In this document: in pieces, positions 16,584 through 26,083 of the stretch
Numbering within the stretch: position 1 is the stretch's first letter
How the letters are laid out: every line of letters begins with the position of its first letter
Assembly (NCBI RefSeq): GCF_000257665.1
Contig: NZ_AJKR01000003.1
Coordinates: 434,001-498,000, forward strand
DNA: 64,000 nt
Source: Candidatus Aquiluna sp. IMCC13023
GTDB lineage: Bacteria; Actinomycetota; Actinomycetes; Actinomycetales; Microbacteriaceae
Direction of reading: 5' to 3'
Position numbers and translations under genes: made by a program
The notes under the pieces: generated by a model
Databases searched by the model: none
Seen by the model: only the letters and a program-made list of their open reading frames with translations
Told to the model about the DNA's origin: nothing

Positions 16584-19500
16584 TTGTCGGGCAGCGATAC
16601 TAATAATTCTGAAAATGACTTCGGCGCCAATCAGTGGCTTGTGGCCGAGATGTACGCCCAGTGGCAGGAGAACCCGGATTCGGTCGACCAATCCTGGCTC
16701 CCCATTCTGGAGCGCTACCATCTTTCTAACCAAGCAGGTACTGCTGCACAAGGACCGAGCACAGGCTCTATTACGGTAATTGATACCGATTCGACAGTAG
16801 TCACAAACTTTGACCCCGATGCACCGTCGCCTCCTACAGAGGCAATAACTATTCCAATTGCAAAGACCTCAGATGAAGCTCCTAGGACTGCGCCGGTTCC
16901 TGCAGACTTGCCGTCCACCGACTCTCAAGCCATCACCCTGGAAGAATTCAACGAGCAACGGGAAGTAAAAATACTGAAGGGCATGGGTAAAGCTCTTGCC
17001 GCCAATATGGACGCGTCGGTATTTACGCCAACTGCCACCAGTGTCCGTCAAGTGGCGGCGAAACTTCTAATTGACAACAGAATTGTCATCAACTCGCACC
17101 TGAAAAGAACCAGGGGTGGAAAAGTCTCCTTCACCCACATCATTGGCTTCGCAATCGTTCAGGCATTGAAGGTCTTCCCTTCTCAAAACGTCTTCTACGA
17201 AGAGGTTGACGGAAAACCGGCAGTTGTTTCCCCGGCCAATATCAACTTCGGACTTGCGATTGACATCCCAAAGCCAGATGGCACGAGAGCGCTTCTGGTT
17301 CCAAACATAAAGCGAGCTCAAAAGATGAATTTCGCGGAGTTTGTGAGCGCTTACGAAGAACTAGTTGCCAAAGCCAGGCAGAGCAAACTAACCGCAGAAG
17401 ACTTTCAGGACACCACCATTTCTCTTACTAACCCAGGTGGTATTGGAACTGTTCATTCGGTTCCAAGGCTTACCAGTGGCCAGGGCTGCATTGTGGGAAT
17501 CGGAGCACTTGACTATCCAGCTGAGTTTCAGGGCCTGTCCGACGAGCAACTTGCCAACCAGGGAATTGGAAAGACAATAACGGTTACCTCCACCTACGAT
17601 CACCGAGTTATTCAGGGTGCTGGCAGCGGGGAGTTTCTGAAAATAGTCAATGAGCTTCTCTTGGGTGAAAGGGAGTTCTTCGAGCAAATTTTTGCTGACA
17701 TGCGAATCCCGTATTCCCCGGTGGTCTGGTCAAGCGATTTCCACTGGGACATCGCCGACCAATCTGGCAAAAACACTCGAATCCAGGAATACATCAACGC
17801 TTTCCGAGTACGTGGGCATCTCATTGCAGACATTGACCCTCTTGAATATGTTCAGCGCTGGCACTCCGACCTCGATATCCGATCTTACGGACTCAGCCTT
17901 TGGGACCTAGATCGAACCTTCAAGACCGCTGGTTTTGGAGGAAGATCAAAGGCTAAGTTCCGGAACATTCTTGGTATTCTTCGAGATTCTTATTGCCGAA
18001 CAATTGGCGTTGAGTACATGCACATCCAGAATCCATCGGAGCGCATTTGGTTTCAAGACAGGCTGGAGCGACCATATCAAAAAACGACCAAGGAAGAGCA
18101 ATTTAGGATTCTAAATAAGCTCAACGAGGCCGAGGCTTTTGAGACTTTTCTGCAGACCAAGTTTGTCGGTCAGAAAAGGTTCTCGCTAGAGGGTAGCGAG
18201 TCACTAATTCCCGCATTAGATCAGATCTTGCAGGCAGCAGCGGACGCTGAATTGAACGAAGCGGTCATCGGAATGGCCCACCGTGGTCGCCTGAATGTTC
18301 TGACGAACATAGCTGGTAAGACCTACGGACAGGTCTTCCGAGAGTTCGAGGGCTCCAACGATATTTCAAGCGTCCAAGGCTCTGGAGACGTGAAGTATCA
18401 CCTGGGGACTGAGGGTGTATTCACTTCGGGTCACGGCACTCAAATCAAGGTCTCACTTGCCGCGAACCCTTCTCACCTCGAGGCTGTTAACCCAGTTCTC
18501 GAGGGTATCGTGAGAGCAAAGCAGGACAAGCTTGGGAACCCAGAGAACAACCCAATTCTTCCAATCTTGATTCACGGTGACGCGGCTTTTGCTGGTCAAG
18601 GTGTAGTCCTAGAGACTCTTCAAATGAGCCAGCTAGAGGGCTATAAGGTCGGCGGAACTATCCACGTGATCGTGAACAACCAGGTTGGATTCACAACGGT
18701 TCCAAAAGACGCACGATCGAGCCTGTATGCGACCGACGTAGCCAAGGCAATTCAAGCCCCGATCTTCCACGTGAACGGCGACGACCCCGAGGCTGTTGTC
18801 AAAGTCGCGCAGTTGGCATTCGAGTACCGACAGGAATTCAAGAAAGACGTTGTCATTGACATCGTCTGTTACCGCCGACGTGGTCACAACGAAGGCGATG
18901 ATCCTTCGATGACGCAACCTATGATGTACAACCTAATTGAGGCAAAGCGCTCGGTTAGATCTCTTTACATGGACAACTTGATTGGCCGTGAAGACATCAC
19001 CAAAGAGGAATTCGACGAAGCGAACCAACGCTTCCAGCACAGCCTTGAACAGGCGTTTATAGATGTTCACGACGCCATGACAGCTACCGTTGCACTCCAG
19101 ACGCGACCAGATGGAATTGGAACCACGGCCAGCGAGAAACAAGAGCTTCTTCGACAGACCGCCATTCCTCAAGAATTGGTAGAAGCCATAGGTAATGCTC
19201 ACGGCAACGAGCCCGAGGGCTTTAGCGTGCACCCAAAGCTTGCCCAACTGCTCCAAAAACGAGTTGATATGTCCAGGAACGGCGGAATCGACTGGGGCTT
19301 TGGGGAGCTACTGGCTTTCGGCTCCCTGTTGGTAGAAGGCGTAAACATCCGACTGGCGGGTCAGGACAGCCTTAGAGGAACTTTTGTCCAGCGCCACAGC
19401 GTGTTTTACGACAGAAATAATGGTCAAGAATGGACTCCCATTCGATACGTTTCGGAGCAGCAAGCCAAGTTCGAAGGTTACAACTCTTTCCTTAGCGAGT

Positions 19501-20303
19501 ATGCAGCACTCGGTTTCGAATATGGCTATTCCGTAGAAAGACCCGACACTCTTACGCTTTGGGAGGCCCAGTTCGGTGACTTTATCAACGGTGCCCAAGT
19601 GGTTGTGGATGAGTTTATTTCCAGTGCCGAGCAAAAATGGAGCCAAAGCTCCTCGCTGGTAATGCTCTTGCCTCATGGGTATGAAGGTCAGGGCCCAGAC
19701 CATTCATCAGCGAGGCTAGAGAGATTTCTTCAGTTGTGCGCCCAGAACAACATGACCATTGCACAGCCTTCAACTCCAGCTAGCCACTTTCATTTGCTTC
19801 GCAGACAGGCCTACACAGTGCCAAGAAGGCCGCTTGTCGTGTTCGCTCCGAAATCCATGTTGCGCCTCAAGGCTGCTTCCAGCTCCGTTCAAGACTTTAC
19901 AGAGGGCAACTTCCGGCCACTGATAAATGACCAGCAGAACTTGGACCCGGCAAAAGTTACCAAGTTACTATTCTGCTCCGGCAAGGTCTACTGGGATCTT
20001 TTGGCTGAGAGCCAAAAACGCGGAACCGGTGACACGGCAATAGTTAGACTCGAGCAGCTCTACCCAACTCCCGTTGAGGAAATGAAGGCCGCGATTTCTC
20101 AGTTCCCAGAAGCGGAGCTGAGATTTGTTCAAGATGAGCCAGCGAACCAAGGAGCATGGACTTACCTGGGACTGTTCATGCCCAAGTACGGAGTCAACTT
20201 CAAGGTGATTGCTAGAGCTGCATCGGCATCTCCGGCAACCGGTTCGGCCAAGAGACACGCTGCCGAGCAAGCAGATTTGGTCAATAGAGCATTTAGCGAC
20301 TGA
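16584..20303 (+). CDS. kgd: Multifunctional 2-oxoglutarate dehydrogenase/decarboxylase (Kgd, E2-E1 fusion)
   Basis: A 1239-residue protein. The N-terminal segment (MSGSDTNNSENDFGANQWL) is followed by a linker, then an E2 acyltransferase domain ending with YDHRVIQGAGSGEFL (about residue 340), and the thiamine-diphosphate E1 domain with MAHRGRLNVL, HGDAAFAGQGVV (about 665) and VCYRRRGHNEGDDPS. This E2-E1 fusion is the actinobacterial Kgd, which feeds the TCA cycle. No lipoyl domain is present, as usual: the protein works with lipoylated partners encoded elsewhere. The TTG start at 16584 is preceded by AAGGGG. The downstream GDSL gene overlaps its stop. Confidence 0.96.
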   Translation: MSGSDTNNSENDFGANQWLVAEMYAQWQENPDSVDQSWLPILERYHLSNQAGTAAQGPSTGSITVIDTDSTVVTNFDPDAPSPPTEAITIPIAKTSDEAPRTAPVPADLPSTDSQAITLEEFNEQREVKILKGMGKALAANMDASVFTPTATSVRQVAAKLLIDNRIVINSHLKRTRGGKVSFTHIIGFAIVQALKVFPSQNVFYEEVDGKPAVVSPANINFGLAIDIPKPDGTRALLVPNIKRAQKMNFAEFVSAYEELVAKARQSKLTAEDFQDTTISLTNPGGIGTVHSVPRLTSGQGCIVGIGALDYPAEFQGLSDEQLANQGIGKTITVTSTYDHRVIQGAGSGEFLKIVNELLLGEREFFEQIFADMRIPYSPVVWSSDFHWDIADQSGKNTRIQEYINAFRVRGHLIADIDPLEYVQRWHSDLDIRSYGLSLWDLDRTFKTAGFGGRSKAKFRNILGILRDSYCRTIGVEYMHIQNPSERIWFQDRLERPYQKTTKEEQFRILNKLNEAEAFETFLQTKFVGQKRFSLEGSESLIPALDQILQAAADAELNEAVIGMAHRGRLNVLTNIAGKTYGQVFREFEGSNDISSVQGSGDVKYHLGTEGVFTSGHGTQIKVSLAANPSHLEAVNPVLEGIVRAKQDKLGNPENNPILPILIHGDAAFAGQGVVLETLQMSQLEGYKVGGTIHVIVNNQVGFTTVPKDARSSLYATDVAKAIQAPIFHVNGDDPEAVVKVAQLAFEYRQEFKKDVVIDIVCYRRRGHNEGDDPSMTQPMMYNLIEAKRSVRSLYMDNLIGREDITKEEFDEANQRFQHSLEQAFIDVHDAMTATVALQTRPDGIGTTASEKQELLRQTAIPQELVEAIGNAHGNEPEGFSVHPKLAQLLQKRVDMSRNGGIDWGFGELLAFGSLLVEGVNIRLAGQDSLRGTFVQRHSVFYDRNNGQEWTPIRYVSEQQAKFEGYNSFLSEYAALGFEYGYSVERPDTLTLWEAQFGDFINGAQVVVDEFISSAEQKWSQSSSLVMLLPHGYEGQGPDHSSARLERFLQLCAQNNMTIAQPSTPASHFHLLRRQAYTVPRRPLVVFAPKSMLRLKAASSSVQDFTEGNFRPLINDQQNLDPAKVTKLLFCSGKVYWDLLAESQKRGTGDTAIVRLEQLYPTPVEEMKAAISQFPEAELRFVQDEPANQGAWTYLGLFMPKYGVNFKVIARAASASPATGSAKRHAAEQADLVNRAFSD

Positions 20304-20896
20304 TGTCTGACCTGCGCGTCGTGATCCTCGGTGACGAGCTCCTAACTGGAGCTGGTGACCCCAAAGGCATTGGCTGGCTAGGCAGAGTTCAAGCCCGCTT
20401 ACCCGTAGATAGAGACGTTGCAGTCTTCGCTCTGCCAATGATCGAGGAGACAACCTCGGATCTTTTGGGTAGATGGAAAACTGAGGCGACAATCAGGTTT
20501 TCCAAGGACAGTGAAAATTACTTGGTATTAGCACTAGGGTCCAGCGACGTTCGATCCGGCATAACCATATCGCGCTCCAGATTAAACCTCGCCTCGCTTC
20601 TAGATGACGCAGTTCGTGAGGGTATCAAGGTTTTGGTTCTTGGCCCTACTCCCACCGGTGTCCCAGAATTTGACTCAGAGGTCAAGCACCTGTCAGAGGG
20701 CTTTTCGGATGTTGTGAAGCGACGACAGCTTACATACGTGGACTGCTTTAGTCCGCTAGTGGATCATGAGGGTTGGCTATCAGAAGTTACTAATCACCCA
20801 AAGCAGCTGCCCGGTCAAGTTGGCTATGGCCTAATTGCTTGGTTGGTGTTGAATCGCGGTTGGTTCGAGTGGCTGGGTCTAGCTCAATCAGATTAG
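20303..20896 (+). CDS. GDSL/SGNH-like hydrolase
   Basis: A 197-residue protein opening with VVILGDELLTGAGDPKGIGW, which has the shape of SGNH block I but with GDE in place of the GDS nucleophile motif. LALGSSDV resembles block III (GxND) without the Asn, and the C-terminal NHPKQLPGQVGYGLIA is in the block V position. The catalytic serine and the Asn are therefore not where the active family has them, so activity is doubtful. It is translationally coupled to kgd (TGATG) and converges on rsrA with interlocked stops. Confidence 0.6.
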   Translation: MSDLRVVILGDELLTGAGDPKGIGWLGRVQARLPVDRDVAVFALPMIEETTSDLLGRWKTEATIRFSKDSENYLVLALGSSDVRSGITISRSRLNLASLLDDAVREGIKVLVLGPTPTGVPEFDSEVKHLSEGFSDVVKRRQLTYVDCFSPLVDHEGWLSEVTNHPKQLPGQVGYGLIAWLVLNRGWFEWLGLAQSD

Positions 20897-21135
20897 TCGT
20901 GTTGCTGGATCTCTCTTAGCCGAACCATGACGCGTTCCGCCAACTGCTCAGCTGGAACTTCATCACAGGCACGCTGGATTACCTGATTAAAAATAACCTC
21001 AATGTCGTAGTGGCTTTCGCAGGAATCACAGTTAGCAAGGTGAGCGGTTACTTGTTCAAGCTCTTCTTCGTGAAGTTCAGAGTGAAGGTACTCGTGGACG
21101 CCTTTTTTTACTTCTTCGCAGTCGACTTTTTTCAA
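20893..21135 (-). CDS. rsrA: Zinc anti-sigma factor RsrA
   Basis: An 80-residue ZAS-family protein. The zinc and redox motif HLANCDSC (HxxxCxxC) is intact, and an upstream Cys at residue 6 matches the third redox Cys of RsrA. In mycothiol-producing actinobacteria, RsrA binds the SigR/SigH factor and releases it on disulfide stress. It overlaps the sigma gene by four bases, the usual arrangement, so both are made from one mRNA. Confidence 0.92.
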   Translation of the reverse strand: MKKVDCEEVKKGVHEYLHSELHEEELEQVTAHLANCDSCESHYDIEVIFNQVIQRACDEVPAEQLAERVMVRLREIQQHD

Positions 21136-21719
21136 CCTTCGACCTCCACTCCTGTGTCGTATCCTTCTTGCTTTGCGTAATCTTGCAACAAAGTTCTCAG
21201 TAATTTCTTCCCGCGATGCAATCTTGACATAACAGTACCAACCGGCGTGCCCATAATGTCAGCTATTTCTTGGTATGGAAGGCCCTCAACAACCGCGTAG
21301 TAAACCACCATTCGGAATTCTTCTGGGATTTGGTCAAGCGCGTTTTTGATTGCAAGCGAGGGAAGGTTCTCCATGGCTTCTATCTCGGCGGACCTCGATG
21401 CCCTTGAAGTTACTGACTCCCCTTGGCCAACTTGCCAATCTTCTAGATCGTCTAACGCAGTCTTTGCCTTGTCTTTGGCCTTCTTGTTGTAAAGATTTAT
21501 GTGAGTGTTGGTCATTATTCGAAACAGCCAGGCCTTCAGGTTGGTTCCCTGCTCAAACTTTTCCCAGGCCACGAAGGCCTTTGCAAAGGTTTCCTGAACT
21601 AAATCCTCGGCGTCGCTTGGGTTCCTGGTCCACCTTAGAGCAGCTCCGTATAGCTGAGGCATTATCGGCAATGCCTGAGCCTCGAAGCTTAGGATTTTTT
21701 CAGATTTTTTAGAAGGCAT
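21132..21719 (-). CDS. sigH: ECF sigma factor SigH/SigR
   Basis: About 195 residues. Region 2 is [24 protein letters not shown] with [18 protein letters not shown], and region 4 is [30 protein letters not shown]. Its size and partner identify it as the thiol-oxidative stress ECF sigma factor. The ATG at 21719 matches the family N-terminus; the frame is open to 21788. The members I know of usually autoregulate through a GGAAT-N18-GTT promoter, but no convincing copy is visible in the 120 bases upstream, which are shared with the divergent aroA. Confidence 0.93.
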   Translation of the reverse strand: MPSKKSEKILSFEAQALPIMPQLYGAALRWTRNPSDAEDLVQETFAKAFVAWEKFEQGTNLKAWLFRIMTNTHINLYNKKAKDKAKTALDDLEDWQVGQGESVTSRASRSAEIEAMENLPSLAIKNALDQIPEEFRMVVYYAVVEGLPYQEIADIMGTPVGTVMSRLHRGKKLLRTLLQDYAKQEGYDTGVEVEG

Positions 21720-21841
21720 TGTTATCAAGTGTAACGTCCACCCAAAAATCATGAGCATGGTTGGAGAATTGGCGACAAAACCTTTCAAGTTAGAGGCGCC
21801 CCGGCAAGCCGATAACCCCCATTCCTTGTATCTTTGGAGTG

Positions 21842-23113
21842 ATGATCGAGTTTCCAGCCTGGCCCGCGCCGCTATCTTCCAAAGTTAGCGCCGAAATTTT
21901 GCTGCCCGGAAGTAAGTCGCTCACAAACCGCGAGCTTGTGCTCTCGGCGTTGGCAGAAGAGCCAACCGAACTTGTTTCACCTTTGGTATCCCGAGATACC
22001 GAGCTCATGATTGCATCTCTCAAGGCACTCGGAACCAAATTCTCGTGGCAAGGTTCGGACTTGCTGGTTACCCCAGGAGAGCTATTGGGGCCCGCAAGAA
22101 TTGATTGCGGTCTTGCCGGGACCGTCATGCGATTTGTCCCGCCGCTGTCGATGCTGGTAGATGGACAAGTTAGCTTCGATGGTGACGCTGGTGCAAGAGC
22201 GCGCCCGATGAAAACCACAATCGAATCAATGCAGGCATTGGGGGCCGAAGTTACTTCGGACACCAACTCACTACCGTTCACAGTAAATGGAACCGGCTCG
22301 GTCGTTGGAGGTACTCTAACCATCGATGCTTCGGCGTCCTCGCAGTTTGTCTCAGGGCTTCTGCTAAGCGCCGCCAGATTTGATCAAGGCCTAACCCTCA
22401 CCCACGAAGGTCGCAGCCTACCTTCGCTTCCTCACATCGAAATGACCCTGCACACCTTAAGAAGAAGGGGCGTTAGAGCTGAAGCGATCGACAGCTCCAC
22501 CTGGCGGGTAGAGCCCGGGCCAATTTCGGGAGGCAGAGTCGTTATTGAACCAGACCTTTCAAATGCGGGCCCCTTTCTTGCAGCGGCCATGGTCACCAAC
22601 GGAACAGTCGAGATTCCAAACTGGCCAAAAACCACAACTCAAGTTGGAGATCACTACCGAACACTTCTGACTCGCATGGGTGCACACATTGAAGTTCTAG
22701 AAGATGTGCTCACCATTTCAGGTTCTGGAGTAATAAAAGGTATCGAAGCGGACTTGTCTGAGGCCGGCGAACTGGCGCCGACAATTGCAGCGCTCGCTGC
22801 ACTAGCGGTTAGCCCAAGCAGGCTGATCGGCATCGGGCATCTTCGAGGACACGAGACTGATCGCCTCGCGGCGCTGGTGGCCGAAATAAACAACCTAGGC
22901 GGCAACGCTAAAGAGCTTGCGGATGGAATCGAAATTACCCCTCAACCCCTGCACGGAGGGGTTTGGCACACCTACCACGACCACCGAATGGCCACCAGTG
23001 GGGCGATTATAGGTCTGGCAGTAAGCGGCGTAGAAGTAGAGAACATCGAAACCACCGCCAAAACCATGCCTGGCTTTTCGAAGATGTGGCTTGACATGCT
23101 TGGGGCAGAATGA
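21842..23113 (+). CDS. aroA: 3-phosphoshikimate 1-carboxyvinyltransferase (EPSP synthase)
   Basis: About 423 residues. [18 protein letters not shown] carries the catalytic Lys and PEP loop, [13 protein letters not shown] the second substrate loop, [14 protein letters not shown] the Arg/Glu motif and [16 protein letters not shown] the C-terminal motif. It performs the sixth step of the shikimate pathway. Starts at GTG 21839 and ATG 21842 are both possible; GGAG is too close to either to be ideal, so a leaderless mRNA is possible. It overlaps rsgA by ATGA. Confidence 0.95.
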   Translation: MIEFPAWPAPLSSKVSAEILLPGSKSLTNRELVLSALAEEPTELVSPLVSRDTELMIASLKALGTKFSWQGSDLLVTPGELLGPARIDCGLAGTVMRFVPPLSMLVDGQVSFDGDAGARARPMKTTIESMQALGAEVTSDTNSLPFTVNGTGSVVGGTLTIDASASSQFVSGLLLSAARFDQGLTLTHEGRSLPSLPHIEMTLHTLRRRGVRAEAIDSSTWRVEPGPISGGRVVIEPDLSNAGPFLAAAMVTNGTVEIPNWPKTTTQVGDHYRTLLTRMGAHIEVLEDVLTISGSGVIKGIEADLSEAGELAPTIAALAALAVSPSRLIGIGHLRGHETDRLAALVAEINNLGGNAKELADGIEITPQPLHGGVWHTYHDHRMATSGAIIGLAVSGVEVENIETTAKTMPGFSKMWLDMLGAE

Positions 23114-24111
23114 CCTGGTCTAGTGCTGATCGCATGGATCTAGATGAGGATGATGTTCGCATCAGGCCAAACCCTAAGGGTTCCAGGCCAAGAACTAAGC
23201 GACGTCCGGACTTCAGTAAAGCGCCACTGGGAATGGTTTTAGAGGTTCATTTGGCTAGGTATCGAATCCTTACAGATGAAGGAACCGAGATAACAGCGAC
23301 ATTAGCCAAAGAGCTTCGGAAAGACGGCTGCGTGATTTGCGATCGAGTGCGGCTAGACGGTGATGTCACAGGCGCCTCCGGCGCACTGGCCAGAATCGTG
23401 GGCATTGAACCCAGAAAGAACGCCCTTTCAAGATCAGCCGAAGACGGCGACTCACTAGAGCAAACAATTGTCGCCAACGCGGATCAACTAGTGATCGTTA
23501 TGGCCGCAGCCAACCCCGAACCTCGTTCGAGGCTTGTCGACAGGTATTTAGTGGCTGCTTTTCACGCTGGACTAAAGCCGATTTTGCTTATGACTAAATG
23601 CGATCTTGCGGACCCAAAGGATTTCATCGACAGCTTTCAAGGCTTTGACCTAGAAATCATTCAAACCTCGGAAAATGCCCCGAACTTGGAATCACTAAAA
23701 CAAATGCTCGCAGGCAACACCACTGTGTTTGTGGGGCACTCCGGAGTTGGCAAAACCACCATTATCAACCAAATAGCTCCGGATTTTATCCGTGCGACCG
23801 GGATAGTAAATAAGGTCACCGGTAAAGGCCGCCACACTTCTAGCTCCGCTCACGCCATTAGAGCTCAAGGCGGCTGGCTGGTTGACACCCCTGGAATACG
23901 AAGCTTTGGCCTTTCAAACATCGATGCCGATGGCCTCCTCAAGGGCTTTTCGGACTTGAGTGACGCCAGTAGCGACTGCCCTCGTGGTTGCACCCATCTT
24001 GCCGATTCGCCTGATTGCGCTTTGGATCAAAAAATGCTGGCAGGAGAAATTTCGGCCCTAAGACTGGACTCACTCCGAAGACTGCTCGCGTCACTTTCCT
24101 CGGTAGATTAG
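23110..24111 (+). CDS. rsgA: Ribosome small-subunit GTPase RsgA
   Basis: A 333-residue circularly permuted GTPase: an OB-like N-terminal domain, then G4 MTKCDL before G1 GHSGVGKTTIINQ and G3 DTPGIRSFGL, then a zinc-binding tail (DCPRGCTHLADSPDC). RsgA checks late maturation of the 30S subunit. The permuted order is visible directly and is diagnostic. Coupled to aroA by a four-base overlap; hisN follows after eight bases. Confidence 0.95.
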   Translation: MTWSSADRMDLDEDDVRIRPNPKGSRPRTKRRPDFSKAPLGMVLEVHLARYRILTDEGTEITATLAKELRKDGCVICDRVRLDGDVTGASGALARIVGIEPRKNALSRSAEDGDSLEQTIVANADQLVIVMAAANPEPRSRLVDRYLVAAFHAGLKPILLMTKCDLADPKDFIDSFQGFDLEIIQTSENAPNLESLKQMLAGNTTVFVGHSGVGKTTIINQIAPDFIRATGIVNKVTGKGRHTSSSAHAIRAQGGWLVDTPGIRSFGLSNIDADGLLKGFSDLSDASSDCPRGCTHLADSPDCALDQKMLAGEISALRLDSLRRLLASLSSVD

Positions 24112-24119
24112 GTAACAAG

Positions 24120-24896
24120 ATGAATGATTTAGAGCTTGCCCAGGTCCTAGCGAATGCCGCCGATGAAATATCACTATCGCGCTATCGAGCACTTGATCTA
24201 AAAGTAGAGACGAAACCCGACCGGACACCGGTAACCGACGCCGATCAGGCAGTTGAAGCAAAACTTCGGGAATTATTGAAGCTTTATCGCCCAGCCGACT
24301 CCGTTATCGGAGAAGAATTCGAAAATACCGGTGATTCGCACAGAAGCTGGATTATCGATCCGATCGATGGCACCGCAAATTATCTTCGAGGTGTTCCGAT
24401 TTGGGCGACATTGATTGCTCTTCGAGTTGATGGCGAACTGGTTGCCTCAGTGGTCTCCGCACCTGCCTTGTCGAGGCGCTGGTGGGCCGCTAGCGGCAAG
24501 GGAGCCTTCACCAAAGACATTGATGGCACAGTGAGAAAGCTGGCGACATCGGGCATCTCAGAGCTTGCCGATGCGACTCTAAGTTTTAATTCATTGGAGC
24601 AATGGCGTGACGCCGGATACTTGGATCAGCTACTGGAGCTTTCAGTCAAGGTTCATAGAACTCGCGCTTATGGCGACTTCCTGAGCTACATGTTCGTAGC
24701 CGAGGGTGCTATTGAGATCGCGTCCGAGCACGATCTGAAGATCTACGACATCGCAGCATTGGTGCCTATTCTCCTCGAGGCTGGCGGCATGATCACCGCA
24801 TTTACCGGCCCATTAGAAAATGACTCCTCAACTGTTTTAGCAACTAACGGAAAGCTTCACGAAAAAGCACTTCAAATTCTTCAGACAGACGCTTAG
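24120..24896 (+). CDS. hisN: Histidinol-phosphatase, inositol-monophosphatase family
   Basis: About 258 residues. Metal-binding motifs: GEEFENTG, the signature WIIDPIDGTANYLRGVPIWATLIAL, and KIYDIAALVPILLEAGG near the C-terminus. In actinobacteria the aroA-rsgA-hisN order is common and this IMPase homologue is the histidinol-phosphatase of histidine synthesis. A general inositol-1-phosphatase is the alternative. The ATG at 24120 follows GGTAACAAG; the longer frame from 24015 is inside rsgA. Confidence 0.87.
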   Translation: MNDLELAQVLANAADEISLSRYRALDLKVETKPDRTPVTDADQAVEAKLRELLKLYRPADSVIGEEFENTGDSHRSWIIDPIDGTANYLRGVPIWATLIALRVDGELVASVVSAPALSRRWWAASGKGAFTKDIDGTVRKLATSGISELADATLSFNSLEQWRDAGYLDQLLELSVKVHRTRAYGDFLSYMFVAEGAIEIASEHDLKIYDIAALVPILLEAGGMITAFTGPLENDSSTVLATNGKLHEKALQILQTDA

Positions 24897-24898
24897 CT

Positions 24899-26083
24899 TT
24901 GACCGAACGACGGACAAAGTGGCTGGCGATAGTAGCAATCGCTCTACTTGCACTGAACATGAGAACCGCCGTTAGCTCATTCTCGCCCTTGGTTACCTTC
25001 ATTCAAGACGAAATCTCACTCCCAATTGTGACCATTGGTCTACTTGGGATCGCGGCTCCACTGGCGTTCGCAATTGCAACCACAATGGCAAACGCTCCAA
25101 CCAGAAAAATCGGTGTTGAAAAAACACTTATAGCCACCTCTCTGCTGATTATTGGCGGTCATGCTCTAAGGGCGCTGTCCTGGGACTCGACCGCGCTGTT
25201 TGTCGGCAGCATGATGTGTCTTTTGGGCATGGGTATTGGAAACATCCTGATGCCTGTAATGGTTCGTAAATATTTCCCAAACCGAGTGGGTTTGATCTCT
25301 AGTTTTTACATTTCACTAACAGCACTAAGCGCATCAGCAGGATCATTCTTGGCTGTTCCGTTCGCGGAATTAGGCGGCTGGCGCTTTTCGCTCGGGCAGT
25401 GGGGATTGATGGCGGCGCTTACCTTGCTGCCGCTTATTGCCCTTCGAAAAAACTCCACGCCTGAGAAGCCCCTGCCGGGTGTGATCAAGCAAAAAGCCAT
25501 CTGGCGCTCGCCAACGGCTTGGGCAATATTTGGGACTCAAGGAATGACTTCGGTCTTTGGCTACGTGAGCTTTGCGTGGCTGCCGCTTTTACTACTTGAA
25601 CACAACTCGGTTAGCGTGGCGGAAGCCGGTGCACTCCTATCTCTCTTTGCTATTTTGGGACTTCCAGCAGCACTGATAGTCCCCGGGCTGGCAGTGAAGT
25701 ACACCCAGCTCCACGCGCCGATTATCTGGTTCTCAAGCGCCATGGGTATGACCGGAGCTCTGGGGATACTTTGGACCGACGGGTCACACCTCTGGGTTTG
25801 GGTTGGGGCGCTAGGCCTTGGGCCCACGATGTTCCCGCTTGCTCTTACCCTTTACAACCTGCGCTCAAGAGAGCGAAGCACTGTGCTCGCCGTTAGCTCA
25901 TTCGGGCAAGGAATGAGCTACACAATGACCACGATTATTGTGTTTTTGGTTGGAGTGTTCCGAGAGATCACCGGAGGCTGGGAATTTGCGTTGTGGATGT
26001 TCTTTGGGGTGGCGTTATTTAGCGCGTTGATGGGCATTCAAATTGCTAAAAACCACTTTGTTGATGACGAGTTAGTGCACTAG
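24899..26083 (+). CDS. MFS transporter, CynX/NimT family
   Basis: A 394-residue twelve-helix carrier. The N-terminal LLALNMRTAVSSFSPLV is the hallmark of the CynX/NimT (cyanate or nitroimidazole-type) branch; TMANAPTRKIGVEKTLI is the loop 2-3 motif, and a basic loop (RKNSTPEKPLPGVIKQK) divides the halves. The substrate is not predictable. TTG start two bases after the hisN stop; its own stop interlocks with that of glpX on the other strand. Confidence 0.8.
   Translation: MTERRTKWLAIVAIALLALNMRTAVSSFSPLVTFIQDEISLPIVTIGLLGIAAPLAFAIATTMANAPTRKIGVEKTLIATSLLIIGGHALRALSWDSTALFVGSMMCLLGMGIGNILMPVMVRKYFPNRVGLISSFYISLTALSASAGSFLAVPFAELGGWRFSLGQWGLMAALTLLPLIALRKNSTPEKPLPGVIKQKAIWRSPTAWAIFGTQGMTSVFGYVSFAWLPLLLLEHNSVSVAEAGALLSLFAILGLPAALIVPGLAVKYTQLHAPIIWFSSAMGMTGALGILWTDGSHLWVWVGALGLGPTMFPLALTLYNLRSRERSTVLAVSSFGQGMSYTMTTIIVFLVGVFREITGGWEFALWMFFGVALFSALMGIQIAKNHFVDDELVH

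Noticed and set aside
21720-21841. SigH autoregulatory promoter (GGAAT-N18-GTT) upstream of sigH
   Set aside because: A GGAAT occurs on the reverse strand near 21821, but no GTT lies at the right spacing, and the site lies close to the aroA start.
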